From Pelatocladus maniniholoensis HA4357-MV3 (GTDB taxonomy: Bacteria; Cyanobacteriota; Cyanobacteriia; Cyanobacteriales; Nostocaceae), in contig JAHHHW010000131.1 in assembly GCA_019359115.1 (NCBI GenBank), positions 1-64,000 on the forward strand: 64,000 nucleotides of DNA, in the 5' to 3' direction. Of the stretch, positions 10,901-21,500 are shown piece by piece. The first letter of the stretch is position 1. Each line of letters starts with the position of its first letter. The notes under the pieces are model-generated. The model had not been told where the DNA came from. It saw nothing but the letters and a program-made list of their open reading frames with translations, and ran no database searches. The position numbers and the translations under genes are program-made.

Positions 10901-11053
10901 TTCTTCATCACTAAAAAAAGATATTGATTCTATACCATTTTGTAGATTATGCCAAAATTCATTAATATTTTTTGCTCCAGGAAATCTTCCTGCTAACCCA
11001 ATAATTGCTATTTCTGAGCCGTTGGTAAAATATGGTTCATTTGGAATATTCAT
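4988..11053 (-). CDS. Hybrid PKS: KS-AT-KR-PCP-E
   Basis: 2021 residues. Ketosynthase about 14-435 with Cys184 in TACSTSLV, His320 (EAHGTG) and His360 (NIGH). Acyltransferase about 535-830 with Ser634 in GHSIG and HAFH at 731, the malonyl-type signature. Ketoreductase about 1160-1380 with TGGLGGIG near 1170. Carrier domain about 1455-1520 with NFFELSGDSI, the GDS form usual for carriers that precede E domains. C-terminal epimerisation domain about 1548-1990 with HHLLVDAVSW intact. A malonyl-derived beta-hydroxyacyl intermediate has no chiral alpha carbon, so an E domain here is unexpected. The KS-AT linker (residues about 440-452) is encoded by a dispersed palindrome. It would extend the amino acid loaded by the upstream gene by two carbons. 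Confidence 0.9.
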   Translation of the reverse strand: MNIPNEPYFTNGSEIAIIGLAGRFPGAKNINEFWHNLQNGIESISFFSDEELLASGIDAEFISQPNYVKANAVIEDAEFFDSAFFGFNPRDAEMTDPQHRIFLECAWEALENAGYNSETYNGSIGVFAGSSLSGYLLNIYLNQNIRNSTDERQITIAGDKDYLATRTSYKLNLTGPSYTVQTACSTSLVAVHLACQSLLNGECDMALVGGVSISAFRKSGYIYNEGGINSPDGHCRAFDAKAQGTVTGEGVGIVVLKRLEDTLHDRDVIHAVIKGSAINNDGSNKVSYTAPRIESQAKVIKTAQVVAEVNAETITYIEAHGTGTSLGDPIEIAALTQAFQRSTKKKNFCAIGSLKTNIGHLDAAAGVAGLIKTVLALKHKQIPPSLHFEQPNPQIDFANSPFYVNNKLSEWKTDKHPRRAGVSSFGIGGTNAHVILEEAPIVETCHGVSLQSRPWQLLFISAKTSTALESATNNLANYLADNSDINLADVAYTLQVGRRNFNYRRVLLCRDIQDAITTLADPNQQGVLSKFSETRNHPIVFMFPGQGAQYVNMGRELYETEPIFRQQIDDCCELLKRHLNLDLTNILYPSSLEATQAELQQTFLTQPALFVIEYALAKLWMAWGLHPQAMIGHSIGEYVAACISGIFSLEEALNLVVIRGRLMQQIESGSMLSVSISAQEIQPMLGSELSLAASNAPSLCVVSGATNAIEALQNGLTEQGVDCRRLLHTSHAFHSQMMEPILEPFVQHVREINLKPPQIPFISNVTGTWITAEQATDPNYWARHLRQPVLFNEGIAELLQQSERILLEVGPGRTLTTLAKRQLISQTVVLTSLRHPQEQVSDVAFLLNTLSRLWLTGLQINWTGFYAHEQRRHVSLPTYPFERQRYWIEANSETVLSTVSQKLLSKKPNIADWFYIPIWKQSTPIEFFKQKEFVTDKNSRWLVFIDDYGVGDAVVQRLAQQSQYIVKVRVAEKFTQLNKYTYTINPQQKNDYNTLLQELHKKSLIPTAIAHFWSITPNDTLDCNKLKAQSFENSQNLGFWSLLYLIQAFGKANISDSVKLRVITSNVQNVIGDENLYPEKSTILGPCKIIPKEYPNVNSCLIDVVIPSANVPPTQNLIDYLITELTTQQTENIVAYRGHHRWIQTFEPIRLNENIPGKTKLKEGGVYLITGGLGGIGLVLAEYLAKTVQAKLILIARKGLPERSQWEQWLENHDSQDPVSRKINKILELTELGSEVEVKSADVASYAEMQVTVTEALEKFGQINGVIHAAGIAGGGMIQLKTEEIANSVFAPKIKGTLVLEEILNSKNIHLDFLVLCSSQSSILSEFGQVDYCAANAFLDVYAAYCNSKFDQFTVAINWGSWQEVGMAVETELPEQLKRQRKEELKQGILSQEGAEAFNRILLSSLPHVIVSTQDFQTVIEHNNSFNYLEQELALLSQASKTNVSKISHPRPSLANPYVAPRNEVEQTLADVWQQFLGIEKIGIHDNFFELSGDSIITIQIVAKANKLGMKLTSQQMFMHQTIAELATTTGVIETNQNKNNSEVGEVYLTPIQHRLLAQNQSKIDSLKQSLLLEIQQTCNPKILEQAVQYVIEHHDVFRLHFIQKKIGLQQIEAHINDIMTYEHVNLSALSEDEQQHAFESKITEIQNNFSFSEGSLIKIAFIELRSQPKNYLLIVIHHLLVDAVSWQILLKDLQTVYQQLSQAEAIQLSDKTTSFKQWAQSIQEYAQTSEIAQEQDYWLAKSQIPFCSLPVDYFADENTAANADIVSISLDKTATQALLKNVNRAYNTQINDVLLTALVQAFAKWTGEQRLWVDVENNGRDIVFKNSKYISFSRTIGLFTTRFPVILDITEARDQGNALIAVKEYLRNIPNKGIGYDILRYINNYPEINSKFKSFPQPQVSFNYLGNFDPVISQSSLFNFTAQSLKVSQSTNQNRFYLLEINGVITQEKLHITWIYNTASHRRETIETLAANLIEAIQRIIEHCQFLPAEKHTPSDFPRANLSQQDLDKFLKKINQLGGR
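9702..9732. repeat. Dispersed palindrome inside the PKS coding sequence
   Basis: Inverted arms TTGTAGAGAC and GTCTCTACAA around a 10-nt centre. The same arm sequence occurs at 14382-14430 and near 56186-56217. Here it is in frame and adds about a dozen residues to the KS-AT linker, where insertions are tolerated. Confidence 0.7.
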
Positions 11054-11066
11054 TATTGATTAATCC

Positions 11067-14000
11067 TTAATTATTTTCAACTGATTTCATTTTTTGGAGA
11101 CGTTTCTTCTGTTGCGTTTTACCAGCTGAAATTTTCTCTGTTGGAATATCGGTTTCCTGTAAAAAAGCTGTTTGATTTTGAGATTGACTTACATACTCTG
11201 CCAAATCATAAATTGTAGGATATCTAAATAGATCAAGAGTCGATAATTCCACTTTTAATATTTTCTGCAATTGGCTGTGAACCGTAACTAAAAGTAATGA
11301 ATGACCACCAATTTCAAAGAAATTATCATGAATACCTATCTTTTCCAGATTCAAAGCTTTTTGCCAAACTGAAGCTATTGTTTTTTCTAATTTAGTTTGT
11401 GGTACTAGATAAGCAACTTCTAATTCTGGACGCAGAACATCTGGTGTCGGCAATGCTCGACGATCTACTTTGCCATTAGATGTTAAAGGTAACGCTTCTA
11501 ATATCATAAATGCTGTTGGTAGCATATAGTCAAGTAATTTATTTTGCAAGAAGCGCCGTAGTTCAGGAATTGTTAGTGTTTTGTGTGGATGCAGAGTTAT
11601 ATAAGCGATTAAATTTTGATTTCCAGGTTTATCCTCTCGAACAATCACTACACTTGCAGATACTGATGGATGTTGATTGATAACCGCTTCAATTTCTCCT
11701 AATTCAACACGAAAACCTCGGATTTTGATTTGATTGTCAATTCTACCGATATACTCAATATCTCCACTCGGTAGAAAGCGAACTAAATCTCCTGTTTTGT
11801 AAAGGCGATCGCCCTCTTGTTTAGTAAAGGGATTGGGAATAAAGTTAACAGCTGTTAATTCTGCTTTGTTTAAATAACCCCTAGCTAATCCAATTCCACC
11901 AATGTGCAATTCCCCCGTTACTCCTGTTGGTACTGGTTGTAAATATTGGTCTAAAATGTACAATTGGGTATTAGCAATTGGTCTACCAATAGGTATGGAG
12001 CCTGAATCATGTTTTCCAACTGGAACTTGATAAACACAGCAGCCTACCACTGTTTCTGTTGGACCGTATTCGTTGACTAATATCGTATCTGGGGCTACAT
12101 TTTGCCAGAAGGCGATACTTTGGGCTAATAAATTTTCTCCACCGATAATAAACGCTCTAGTTTTATTTACGATCTCTTCTTTAGATAATTGTTGCTTCAA
12201 CAAATTTAAGTGAGCAGGGGTGATTTTCACCAGACTTAAATTGGAGCTTGTTTTTAAAGCTTGAGAAAGGGTTTCAATACCTTGTTCTTCTGATAGTAAT
12301 TCTACCGTGCGACCAACTAATAAAGGTGAGAAAAGGCTAGTAATTGTTAAGTCAAAACCCAAAGGAGAGTGAACTAAAGTTCCGACTCCTTCTTCTACTG
12401 CATATCTTTGGGTACACCAATTGAGGTAGTTAACTAATCCTTGGTGGGGAATTAAAGTTCCTTTGGGTTTACCAGTGGAACCAGAGGTATAAATAACATA
12501 GGCTAAATTTAATGGAGTTGTTGTAGTATTTAAATTATCATCTTTTTGTTGATTTATGATTTTCCAATCACTATCTATACAAATCAGTTGAATTTCATTT
12601 GTCTTGAAATCCGCCATTAAATGCTGTTGTGTCACCACCACAGGGATTTGAGAATCTTTTAGTATAAAATCTTTTCTTTCTAAGGGATAGTTAAGCTCAA
12701 TCGGTACATAAGCACCACCCGCTTTTAAGATACCTAAAAGTGCAATTAACATTAAAGGTGTACGTTCGACACAAATCCCTACCAATACCTCTGCTTTGAC
12801 TCCCAGTTCTTGCAAATAATGTGCTAGTTGGTTAGCACGAGCATTTAACTCTTGGTAGGTGAGTTGCTGATTTTGATAAATAACAGCAATTTTATCTGGA
12901 GTGCGATCGCACTGTTTTTCAAACCAATGATGGATGCATTTGTGCTGTAGCTGTGCTGTTTCAGTATTATTAAATGCAATTAATAATTTTTCTCGCTCTT
13001 CTTGACTTAAGATATCCAACCGTGCGATCGCTAAGGAGGGGTTATTAATAACGCTAGTTAACAAAGTTTCCCACTGACTTGCCAAACGTTGAATATCTTC
13101 TTTACAGAAAAGTTTAGCATCATAGTGAAATTCTACTTTGATTATATCATCTTGTGTATGGATACAAGAAAGTTTGATTTTAAATCGATCAAAGCAGACG
13201 TAATGCTGATAAATGTTAAATACTATTTTAGTATCATCATAATTATTAACTAGTTCTTCAAAATCAAAACAAAATGGTAAAAATAATTCTTCCTCGTCAC
13301 TTGCATTTGTTTTTTTAAATAAATTCCAACTAAAGCTGTCTTGCCATTCCAGCATCTCATCTGTTAACTTATTAACCTGCATTAAGGTTTCAGTAAATGT
13401 ATGATTTGCTTGCAGATTATAAACCAACGGTAAATATTTAGCGAATAAACCTAGTGCTATTTTTAATTCTTCATAGTTGCGACCATCACAACCTACACCT
13501 AAAATTAAATTTGATTGCCCACTCAGACGCCAAAGTAAAATGTGCCAGCAAGTAAGAAAAAATATATCTATCGATATTTGATATTGTTGGACAATTTCTT
13601 CAATCTTAGTTAGTAAATATCTATGAATTACTAACCTAATAACTTGAGGTTCAAATTCTGATTCTTGAAAGAAAGAATCCTCAAAAGGAAGCTTTAATTT
13701 ATCCAGATCCGAAAAATCTATTTGTTGCCAGTAACTTGTTCTGATTGTAGTCTCTTCTGCCTCAAGTAATTCATTTTGCCACGTAGCGACATCAGCATAT
13801 TGTAGTGATTCTTCATCTAGTTTTATATTTTGCAAATAGGCGCTGTAATACTGACTAATTTCATAAACGAGATTTTTTAATGTTCCAAAATCAGCACAGA
13901 GTGATGGTAAATTTACAAATAAAACATATTTTATTGAAGAAATATTTATCAATTCAAATTTTACTTCTTGTCCGATAAATTGTTTCTGAAATTTTTCAAA

Positions 14001-14303
14001 TAAGACTTCTATCTCTTCTTCTTGAGAATCTCGTTTTTCTAAAAAATGCTCATTTAAATATATATATTTCTTAGTACCTATTACCTGGATAGGTATCTTT
14101 ATACCAGGTGAGTGATAAAAATTTGTGCGGAGAATTTCATTTTTAGCAATAACTTTATTTAACGCTTTTTGTAATATCTCGACTTTTACATCTCCTTCAA
14201 TCAGAATCGCACATTGAGTCCGATATAAATTACCATTTTGCTGTAATAACCAAAGATGTTTTTGTTGAGGAGATAGTGGAAAACCCTGAATTTTTTCTTG
14301 CAT
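11067..14303 (-). CDS. NRPS module C*-A-PCP, predicted Asn/Asp specificity
   Basis: 1078 residues. The first about 430 are condensation-like, but the HHxxxDG motif is replaced by LPSLCADFG near residue 135, so it is probably not a peptide-bond-forming domain. It follows a complete C domain at the end of the upstream protein, so it is the extra domain. Adenylation domain about 460-950 (YIYTSGSTGKPKG, GPTETVVG, YKTGDLVRF). Reading the binding pocket by alignment to GrsA gives DLTKIGEVG, closest to Asn codes with Asp next. PCP about 985-1050 (FFEIGGHSLLL). Degenerate C-like 'interface' domains are known in siderophore NRPSs, where they recruit a trans-acting Asp beta-hydroxylase; such a hydroxylase is encoded just upstream. 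That link is inference. Confidence 0.88.
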   Translation of the reverse strand: MQEKIQGFPLSPQQKHLWLLQQNGNLYRTQCAILIEGDVKVEILQKALNKVIAKNEILRTNFYHSPGIKIPIQVIGTKKYIYLNEHFLEKRDSQEEEIEVLFEKFQKQFIGQEVKFELINISSIKYVLFVNLPSLCADFGTLKNLVYEISQYYSAYLQNIKLDEESLQYADVATWQNELLEAEETTIRTSYWQQIDFSDLDKLKLPFEDSFFQESEFEPQVIRLVIHRYLLTKIEEIVQQYQISIDIFFLTCWHILLWRLSGQSNLILGVGCDGRNYEELKIALGLFAKYLPLVYNLQANHTFTETLMQVNKLTDEMLEWQDSFSWNLFKKTNASDEEELFLPFCFDFEELVNNYDDTKIVFNIYQHYVCFDRFKIKLSCIHTQDDIIKVEFHYDAKLFCKEDIQRLASQWETLLTSVINNPSLAIARLDILSQEEREKLLIAFNNTETAQLQHKCIHHWFEKQCDRTPDKIAVIYQNQQLTYQELNARANQLAHYLQELGVKAEVLVGICVERTPLMLIALLGILKAGGAYVPIELNYPLERKDFILKDSQIPVVVTQQHLMADFKTNEIQLICIDSDWKIINQQKDDNLNTTTTPLNLAYVIYTSGSTGKPKGTLIPHQGLVNYLNWCTQRYAVEEGVGTLVHSPLGFDLTITSLFSPLLVGRTVELLSEEQGIETLSQALKTSSNLSLVKITPAHLNLLKQQLSKEEIVNKTRAFIIGGENLLAQSIAFWQNVAPDTILVNEYGPTETVVGCCVYQVPVGKHDSGSIPIGRPIANTQLYILDQYLQPVPTGVTGELHIGGIGLARGYLNKAELTAVNFIPNPFTKQEGDRLYKTGDLVRFLPSGDIEYIGRIDNQIKIRGFRVELGEIEAVINQHPSVSASVVIVREDKPGNQNLIAYITLHPHKTLTIPELRRFLQNKLLDYMLPTAFMILEALPLTSNGKVDRRALPTPDVLRPELEVAYLVPQTKLEKTIASVWQKALNLEKIGIHDNFFEIGGHSLLLVTVHSQLQKILKVELSTLDLFRYPTIYDLAEYVSQSQNQTAFLQETDIPTEKISAGKTQQKKRLQKMKSVENN

Positions 14304-14381
14304 TGTTGTTACTGGAATGAAAAGTATTAACTAAAAATTAAATCCATATTCCAATACGATTCAGATAAAACTATAATCCTT

Positions 14382-14430
14382 TGTAGAGACGTGTAGCTTG
14401 CTTACCGCAGGTTAATTTTACGTCTCTACA
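14382..14430. repeat. Dispersed palindrome between NRPS and hydroxylase genes
   Basis: Arms TGTAGAGACGT (14382-14392) and ACGTCTCTACA (14420-14430) around 27 nt. Same family as the palindromes at 9702 and 56186. The 202-nt gap it sits in holds no other feature I can support. Confidence 0.6.
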
Positions 14431-14505
14431 GACCAATTTTATGTGCCAAAAATCCTTAAGAACAACCGTATTGATCCATATCATCAAATAATTATTGTTT
14501 CAATT

Positions 14506-15528
14506 TCAAGTTTTACTAAAATTGATCAGTTCTCCCATAGCCACAAAAAGCTTACGTTCTCCTACATAGGGATTGCGTCCATGAGCAGTTAAGACATTAT
14601 CCAGTAATAATATATCTCCTTGTTCCCAAGGAAAAGAGACTTCTAACCTCTGATATAATCCACAGATTTCTAACATTGTATAATCTTCAATGGTAGTACC
14701 ATCTCCGTAATAGCAATTTCGCGGTAAATCTTCTCTTTTAAAACTTGATAACAGTGATTCGCGGGTTTGTTTTTCTAAACAAGCTAAATGCCAATGTTGT
14801 GCTTGATTAAACCAAGAAAATTCATCTGTTTGAGGATGCTGGACTACAGCTGGACGAATAGAAATAGTTCTTAAACCACCATCTTTTTTCCATTCAAAAT
14901 CAATTAAATCCCTTTGACAAATATTTTCTACATCTGCTCTATTTTGAGTTTGAAAAACTGTTTGCCAATCAAGCCCTAACCCGTTTCCGTAATTACGAAC
15001 ATACATAACTTGCTTTTCAACAAATTTCTCCCTAATTTTGGGTTCTATGAGTTGAAATACCTTACGACTATCAACTATTGGAGTTTCTCCTCCTTGCTGT
15101 GCAGGTTGACGACAGCCAAACAAAATTTTTCTAGGCCATTGATGATTAAAAGAATTCTCGTTATGCCATAACAACTTACTATCAGCAGGGTAAAAAACTG
15201 GAGTATAAACCTTACCACTTACCGTTTCACGCGGATGTTCGCCATTTTCATTGAATAGTTCTGAGCAAACCGCTAGACAAAATCCTTCAAATACGGCTGC
15301 TGTAGTAATATTGAATCCTTTAAAAAGGATAGCACCATGTTTGGTTAAATTTGTATCTATAAATTTCCGATTTGCCTCTGCCCAATCTACGATATCAACA
15401 TCTGATACAGATGGTTTGATAACTAACGGTAGAGTTTGCTCATCTTCAAAGTTATCTATTTCGATAACTTCAGTTTGTAAATTGATAGATTTTCTGGCAA
15501 TTTTAGGAATTATTTTTACCTGTTTCAT
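14506..15528 (-). CDS. SyrP/TauD-like Fe(II)/2OG Asp (or Asn) beta-hydroxylase
   Basis: 340 residues of the TauD/SyrP family, which beta-hydroxylate aspartate (or asparagine) bound to an NRPS carrier. Iron ligands: H122-N-E124 in LLWHNENSFN (HxE instead of the usual HxD) and distal His316 in TAHGRNP; a GGETPIVDSR segment follows the first pair as in the family. The start overlaps the end of the upstream NRPS gene by 26 nt, so the two are probably translationally coupled. The next gene loads Asn/Asp through a module with a degenerate C-like domain, which fits delivery of beta-hydroxy-Asp/Asn, an iron-chelating residue of many siderophores. Confidence 0.85.
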   Translation of the reverse strand: MKQVKIIPKIARKSINLQTEVIEIDNFEDEQTLPLVIKPSVSDVDIVDWAEANRKFIDTNLTKHGAILFKGFNITTAAVFEGFCLAVCSELFNENGEHPRETVSGKVYTPVFYPADSKLLWHNENSFNHQWPRKILFGCRQPAQQGGETPIVDSRKVFQLIEPKIREKFVEKQVMYVRNYGNGLGLDWQTVFQTQNRADVENICQRDLIDFEWKKDGGLRTISIRPAVVQHPQTDEFSWFNQAQHWHLACLEKQTRESLLSSFKREDLPRNCYYGDGTTIEDYTMLEICGLYQRLEVSFPWEQGDILLLDNVLTAHGRNPYVGERKLFVAMGELINFSKT

Positions 15529-18500
15529 TTTTATCTTCTACTCCATTGACAACATCAATTGCTTTTCGCTTCATCAGACTTAACTTTTGTTGATATTTCT
15601 CTTTGCGTTTTTCTTCTTGCTTCAACTGATGTTCTCTATCTGATTTAATAAGTATCTCTTCTAGTTCATTTAATCTGATAGCAGGATTTACCACAACTTG
15701 AGACAAAATTGTTTCAAAGCTATTTAGTAATCGGACTATGCTATTAGCATCAAATAAGTCTTTGTTATATTTCAATAACCCAACTATTCCTTGCTCAGTA
15801 TCTGTTAGTTCCAGAAGGAGATCAAATCTTGCTACTGTATGTTCTAAATCATCTAAACGAGTCAAACTTAAATCTGAAATTACTAAATCATGTGTCGGAG
15901 CATTTTGTAGAATAAATTTGACTTGAAATAGAGGAGTTTGGTTTAAATCCCTTTTGGGATTCAGAGTGCTAACTAGTTTCTCGAATGGTAAATCTTGGTG
16001 GGCATAGGCTTCTAAACTAACTTGGCGTACTTGTTGCAAAAATTCACTAAAATTAGGATTGCCAAATAAATTGCTACGCAATACCAATTGATTAACAAAA
16101 AATCCAATTAAGTTCTCTATTTCAATTCTATTACGATTGGCAATATCAGTACCAACAACAATATCTTTATCACCTGTATACCAATATAATAAAATTTTGA
16201 ATGCTGCTAAGAGCGTCATAAATAATGTAGTTCCCAGACTACCACTTAGCTTTTTAATCGCCTGAGATAATGTCTGAGAAAGCCTCACAATTTGCCTTTC
16301 TTCCTCAGATGTTTTCACTTTTAAAGATTGAGTAATTCTAGGTAATCGTAAAACTGGTAAATTATCTTCTAACTGTTTTTCCCAATATGTAATTAATGTA
16401 TCAAATACTTCACCCTGCAACCAATTTTGTTGCCAAACAGCAAAGTCTGCATACTGGATATTCATCTGTGTGAGTGGTGAAGGCTTACCACTAGAAAAAG
16501 CTTTATAAAATACTGATAATTCTTGGATAAACACTCTTTCTGACCAAGCATCAAAGATAATATGATGCATCGTTACTAACAAAATATATTCCCTAGTTTT
16601 TAATCGTAAAATAGTTAATCGTAACAAGGGAGCTTGTGTTAATTTAAATGATTTTTGGTAACTTTCTAGTCTTAATCTTTGTACCTCTGCTTCACGTTCA
16701 ATATCAGGTAAATATTGTAAATCAACTATTGGTAAAGGGATCTCTAAATCAGGAACAATAATTTGAACAGATTGCCCATTGACAACTTGGAAACATGTTC
16801 GTAAAATTTCGTGTCTGCGTGCTATTTCATTAATGCTTTGCTCCAAAGCTTTGACATTCAGCGAACCTTTTAGTAGTACTGCACTAGAACCATTATAAGT
16901 ATATGATTCTGGATCTAATTGATGCAGAAACCATAATCTTTGTTGTGCAAAAGATAGAGGTAATGCTATCTCTCGTGAAACTCGTTCAATTGGTGGAACT
17001 AATTTAGCAAATTCATTCTTCTCACCAATACTTTTGGCTAACTTTGCTATTGTTGGTAATTCAAAAATTTGGCGTAGTGATAACTCAATATCAAATTTTT
17101 TATGAATGCGGGATATAACTTGGGTTGCTAAGAGTGAGTGTCCACCCAATTCAAAAAAGTTGTCGTTGATTCCTATCTTTTCTAAACCAAGTACTTGCAT
17201 CCAGATAATCGCCAACTGTTTTTCAACACTTGTCTGAGGTGCAACATAGGTTTCTTCAACTTCTAGATGTACTGTATCAAGTTCTGGTAGTGCCTTACGG
17301 TCAACTTTACCATTAGGTGTGAGCGGGAGTGAATCTAAAATGACAAAATTTGTTGGTACCATGTAGCTTGGCAACTTTGATACTAGGAAGCTACGCAATT
17401 GAGAAATAATTAATCTCTGTTCAATTTCAGGAACAAGATAAGCCACCAAGTATTGCTGCTCACAGGAGTGTTTGTGTACGACAACAACAGTTTCTCGCAC
17501 CTGTGAATATTGGCTGATAACCGCTTCAATTTCTCCAAGTTCAATGCGAAAACCACGTATTTTTACCTGATGGTCAATCCGACCAATATACTCAATTTCC
17601 CCATTGGGTAAATAGCGTGCTAAATCTCCAGTTTTATATAAACTTGTCCCTGGTTGCTCATTAAAGGGATTAGGTATAAATTTCTCTGCTGTCAGATCAG
17701 GACGGTTGAAATAACCACGAGCCAATCCTTGTCCAGCGATATGCAATTCTCCTGGTACACCTACAGGAACTAATTGATTATATTTATCTAATATGTAAAG
17801 TTGGGTATTATCAATTGGCTGACCAATTGGTATGACCTTACCCTGAGCTTTGACTTGGGATGCTGCTGACCAAATAGTGGTTTCTGTCGGACCATACATA
17901 TTCCACAAGGAGGCACATCGTTGCAACAATTGATTGGCTAAGTGTGCAGGTAAAGCTTCTCCACCACAGAGGATTTTTAATTGCTGATTCCCACTCCAAT
18001 TTGCTGTTAGAAGTAATTGCCAAGTTGCTGGTGTCGCTTGTATGACCGTCGCTTTTGAGTCTGTAATTTGTGCTGATAATTGGATTGCATCTGAGGCTAT
18101 TTCTCGACTAGTAATTACCAAACGACCACCGACAATGATGGGCAGAAAAAGTTCTAGGGCTGCAATATCAAAAGAATATGTTGTCAGTGCCAGTAAGGTA
18201 TCATGTTGGCTTAACCCTGGTGTTTGCTTCATCGAGTTTAAAAAGTTACTCAAGGCTCGATGCGGTATTTGTACACCTTTGGGTTTACCTGTGGAACCAG
18301 AGGTATAAATTATATATGCTAGGTTGTCAGTTGTCAGTTCACACAATAAGTTTTCTTGGCTTTGTTGGGCTATTAATTGGTCATCTGCATCTAAACAAAC
18401 AACTTGAGCTTTGTGTTGTGGTATTGCCTTTAACAGAGATGTTTGAGTTAGTAATACTGAGGCTTTGGCATCTTCTAAAATAAATTCTAATCGTTGTTTT

Positions 18501-21500
18501 GGATAGCTTGGATCTAATGGTATGTATGCACCACCTGCTTTGAGGATACCCAAAAGTCCGATGACCATATCAAGCGATCGCTCTACACAAATTCCCACTA
18601 ATACTTCTGGTTTGACTCCCTGTGAGCGTAAATAATGTCCTAGTTGATTTGCTCTGGCGTTCAGTTCCCTGTATGTCAATTGTTGGTCTTCAAATACTAC
18701 TGCTACTGTATCTGGTGTTTTTTCTACTTGTGCTTCAAATAACTCATGAATACACTGTTGAGGATATTCAGCCTGAGTCTGGTTCCACTCCCGAAGCAAC
18801 TGATGTCGCTCTATTTGCGTTAACAGTGGTAACTCCGACAAACGCTGCTGTGGATTAGCAACAATTGCTTCCAACAATGTTTGCAAATGCCTTACCATCC
18901 TTTGTATAGAACTTTCCTCAAATAAATCAGTATTGTATTCTAAAGTACCAAGTAGTCCCTCCGTTGTATGGGTCATGTATAGGCTTAAATCAAACTTTGC
19001 AGTATTACTTTTGTCTTCTAGAAGACTTACAGTCAAACCAGGTAATTCTAAGGCAGACATCGGTGCATTCTGAAGCACAAACATCACTTGAAATAGTGGT
19101 GTATGACTCAAGTCTCGCTCTGGTTGCAGTTCCTCAACTAACAACTCAAAGGGTAAATCTTGATGTGCATATGCTCCTAATGCTACTTCCCGCACACGTT
19201 TGAGTAGTTCAGAAAAAGTGGGATTGCCTGCCAACTTAGTTCTCAAAACCAGGGTATTGACAAAAAATCCAATTAACCCTTCTATCTCTGCTCGGTTGCG
19301 GTTAGCGATGGGCGAACCGATCGCAATATCTTCGCTACCTGTATAACGCCATAGCAAAGTTTGGAAAACTGCCAACAGGGTCATAAATAAAGTACTTCCC
19401 TGCTGCTGGCTGAGTTTATTTAAAGCAAAAGAGAGTTTATCAGATAGCTCAAATGAGTAGGTTGCACCTCGGAAAGTCTGAATTGCTGGTCTTGGATGGT
19501 CGGTAGGTAACTCTAATACTTTTGGCGCGTTCTTTAACTGCTGGAGCCAGTAGGATATTTGAGTTTTCAGTACTTCTCCTTGCAGGTGTTGTCGTTGCCA
19601 AGCTGCAAAGTCTACATACTGTATTGGTAGTATAGGTAAGGGTGACGGTTGTCTATTACAGAAAGCTTGATAAAGTGTTGCCAACTCTCGCACCAGTACA
19701 CCCATTGACCAACCATCAGAGACGATGTGGTGTATTGTCAGTAATATTATGTGTTCTTCTTGATGAAGACGTAATAATTTTACTCTCAGCAGCAAGTCGG
19801 CCTTAAGATCAAAAGGTTTTTGTGCTTCTTGTGAAGCCTGTTGTTTAACTTCAGCTTGTTGTTGATTTGCAGGTAGCTTACTGATATCAAATATTGCTAA
19901 TGTGAAAGGCATCGCTTCAGATATAAAAGCTATTGGTTGCCCTTCTATTGTTTGAAAATTGGTTCGCAGCGCTTCATGGCGGCTGATAATTTCGTTAAAA
20001 CTTTGTTGTAGTGCGGCTACATTCAATCGTCCCTTGAGGCGAACAGCAGCAGCAATATTATAAAAAGAACTATTTGGCTCTAATTGGTCAAGGAACCATA
20101 ACCGTTGTTGGGCAAATGATAACGGTAATTGTTGCGATCGCACAATCCGCTCAATATCCGTTACCTCAACTGTTGAGTCCGCCTGAATAACTTTTTCAAT
20201 TACTTTTGCTAGTCCGGCTATTGTTGGTTTTTCAAACAAATAACCTAAAGGAAGCTCTACTTGAAAAACTTGCCGGATTTGGGAAATGACGCGAGTTGCA
20301 ATTAATGAATGTCCACCTAATTCAAAGAAATTATGATCAATACCTACCTTGTCAATACCAAGTACTTCTGCCCAAATACCTACTAATAAATTCTCAATGG
20401 GTGTGGAAGAAGGGATGATATTGGATGATGATATTTGTGTTAATTCGGGTGCAGGTAGTGCCTTACGATCAACCTTGCCATTAGGTGTGAGTGGGAGTGA
20501 GTCTAAAATGACAAAATTTGTCGGTATCATGTAGTTTGGCAACTTTGATTCTAGGAAGTTGCGTAACCAAGGTAATATTTGACGAGCAAATTTAGACTGT
20601 AGAGGATTATTCGCATAAAAGTTCCAAGGCTTAAAACAAGCTTTTTCTCCAGGAAAATATTGAACACAACGCCTAGTGTTCTCTAACAACTCTGTCTTAT
20701 ACCTGTGAAAAATCACGTCATAACTACCATCTACGCCGGAGTTTGCCCAGTTGATGTCAATGTCATATGGTAATTCCTGTTTCAAAGCCCATAGAGATTC
20801 AGGATTTAACCCAAATTCGTTATTAATTGAGTTTAGAGCTTGATGTATGTTACTTACTGTTTCATGTTGTGAGTCACTAGCGAGTAGTTCTACTGCTTTG
20901 ATTTCAACTAACAGACGTGTATTTGGTACATTTCTCAGTCCAAGTATCTCTGGTTGTGTTGACTCTAGCAACTGCCGAACAGAAGTCAGTGTTAACCTTT
21001 GCTCTTGCCAATCTAACCAGGGAAACTCCTGAACAACATCAACTTTAGTTCCTACATGGATAATCACATCGTAGCGGAACTTTGTAAGTTCATTTTGGTG
21101 ATGACCACGCTTGGGCTGAATCTGCACATAGCTAATTTGAGGAAGGTGATGCTTCAAAGCGATAAAGAAAGCTGGATCAATCACCAGTTCTTCCTCTTGG
21201 CTGATAGCTTGTTGTACGCGCTGTTGTAACTCGACAGTGGATAAAGAAGAAGGGGCATTATGCAGTTCAACCGAGGTGTGGAAAGCTTCTAACAGAATCA
21301 GACTGCGGAGATCTCCCACAAAAATTGAACCTCCAGGTTTTACTGTATTTACAGCACCTTCTAATACTCGTAACAGATAGTCAACACTAGGAAAGTACTG
21401 AACTACTGAATTAATAATTATGGTGTCAAAGGCTTCTGACAAAAGACCCTCAAAGTTGTCAGCCATTCTTTGCAAAACCCTAACCTGCGGTAGATTATGC

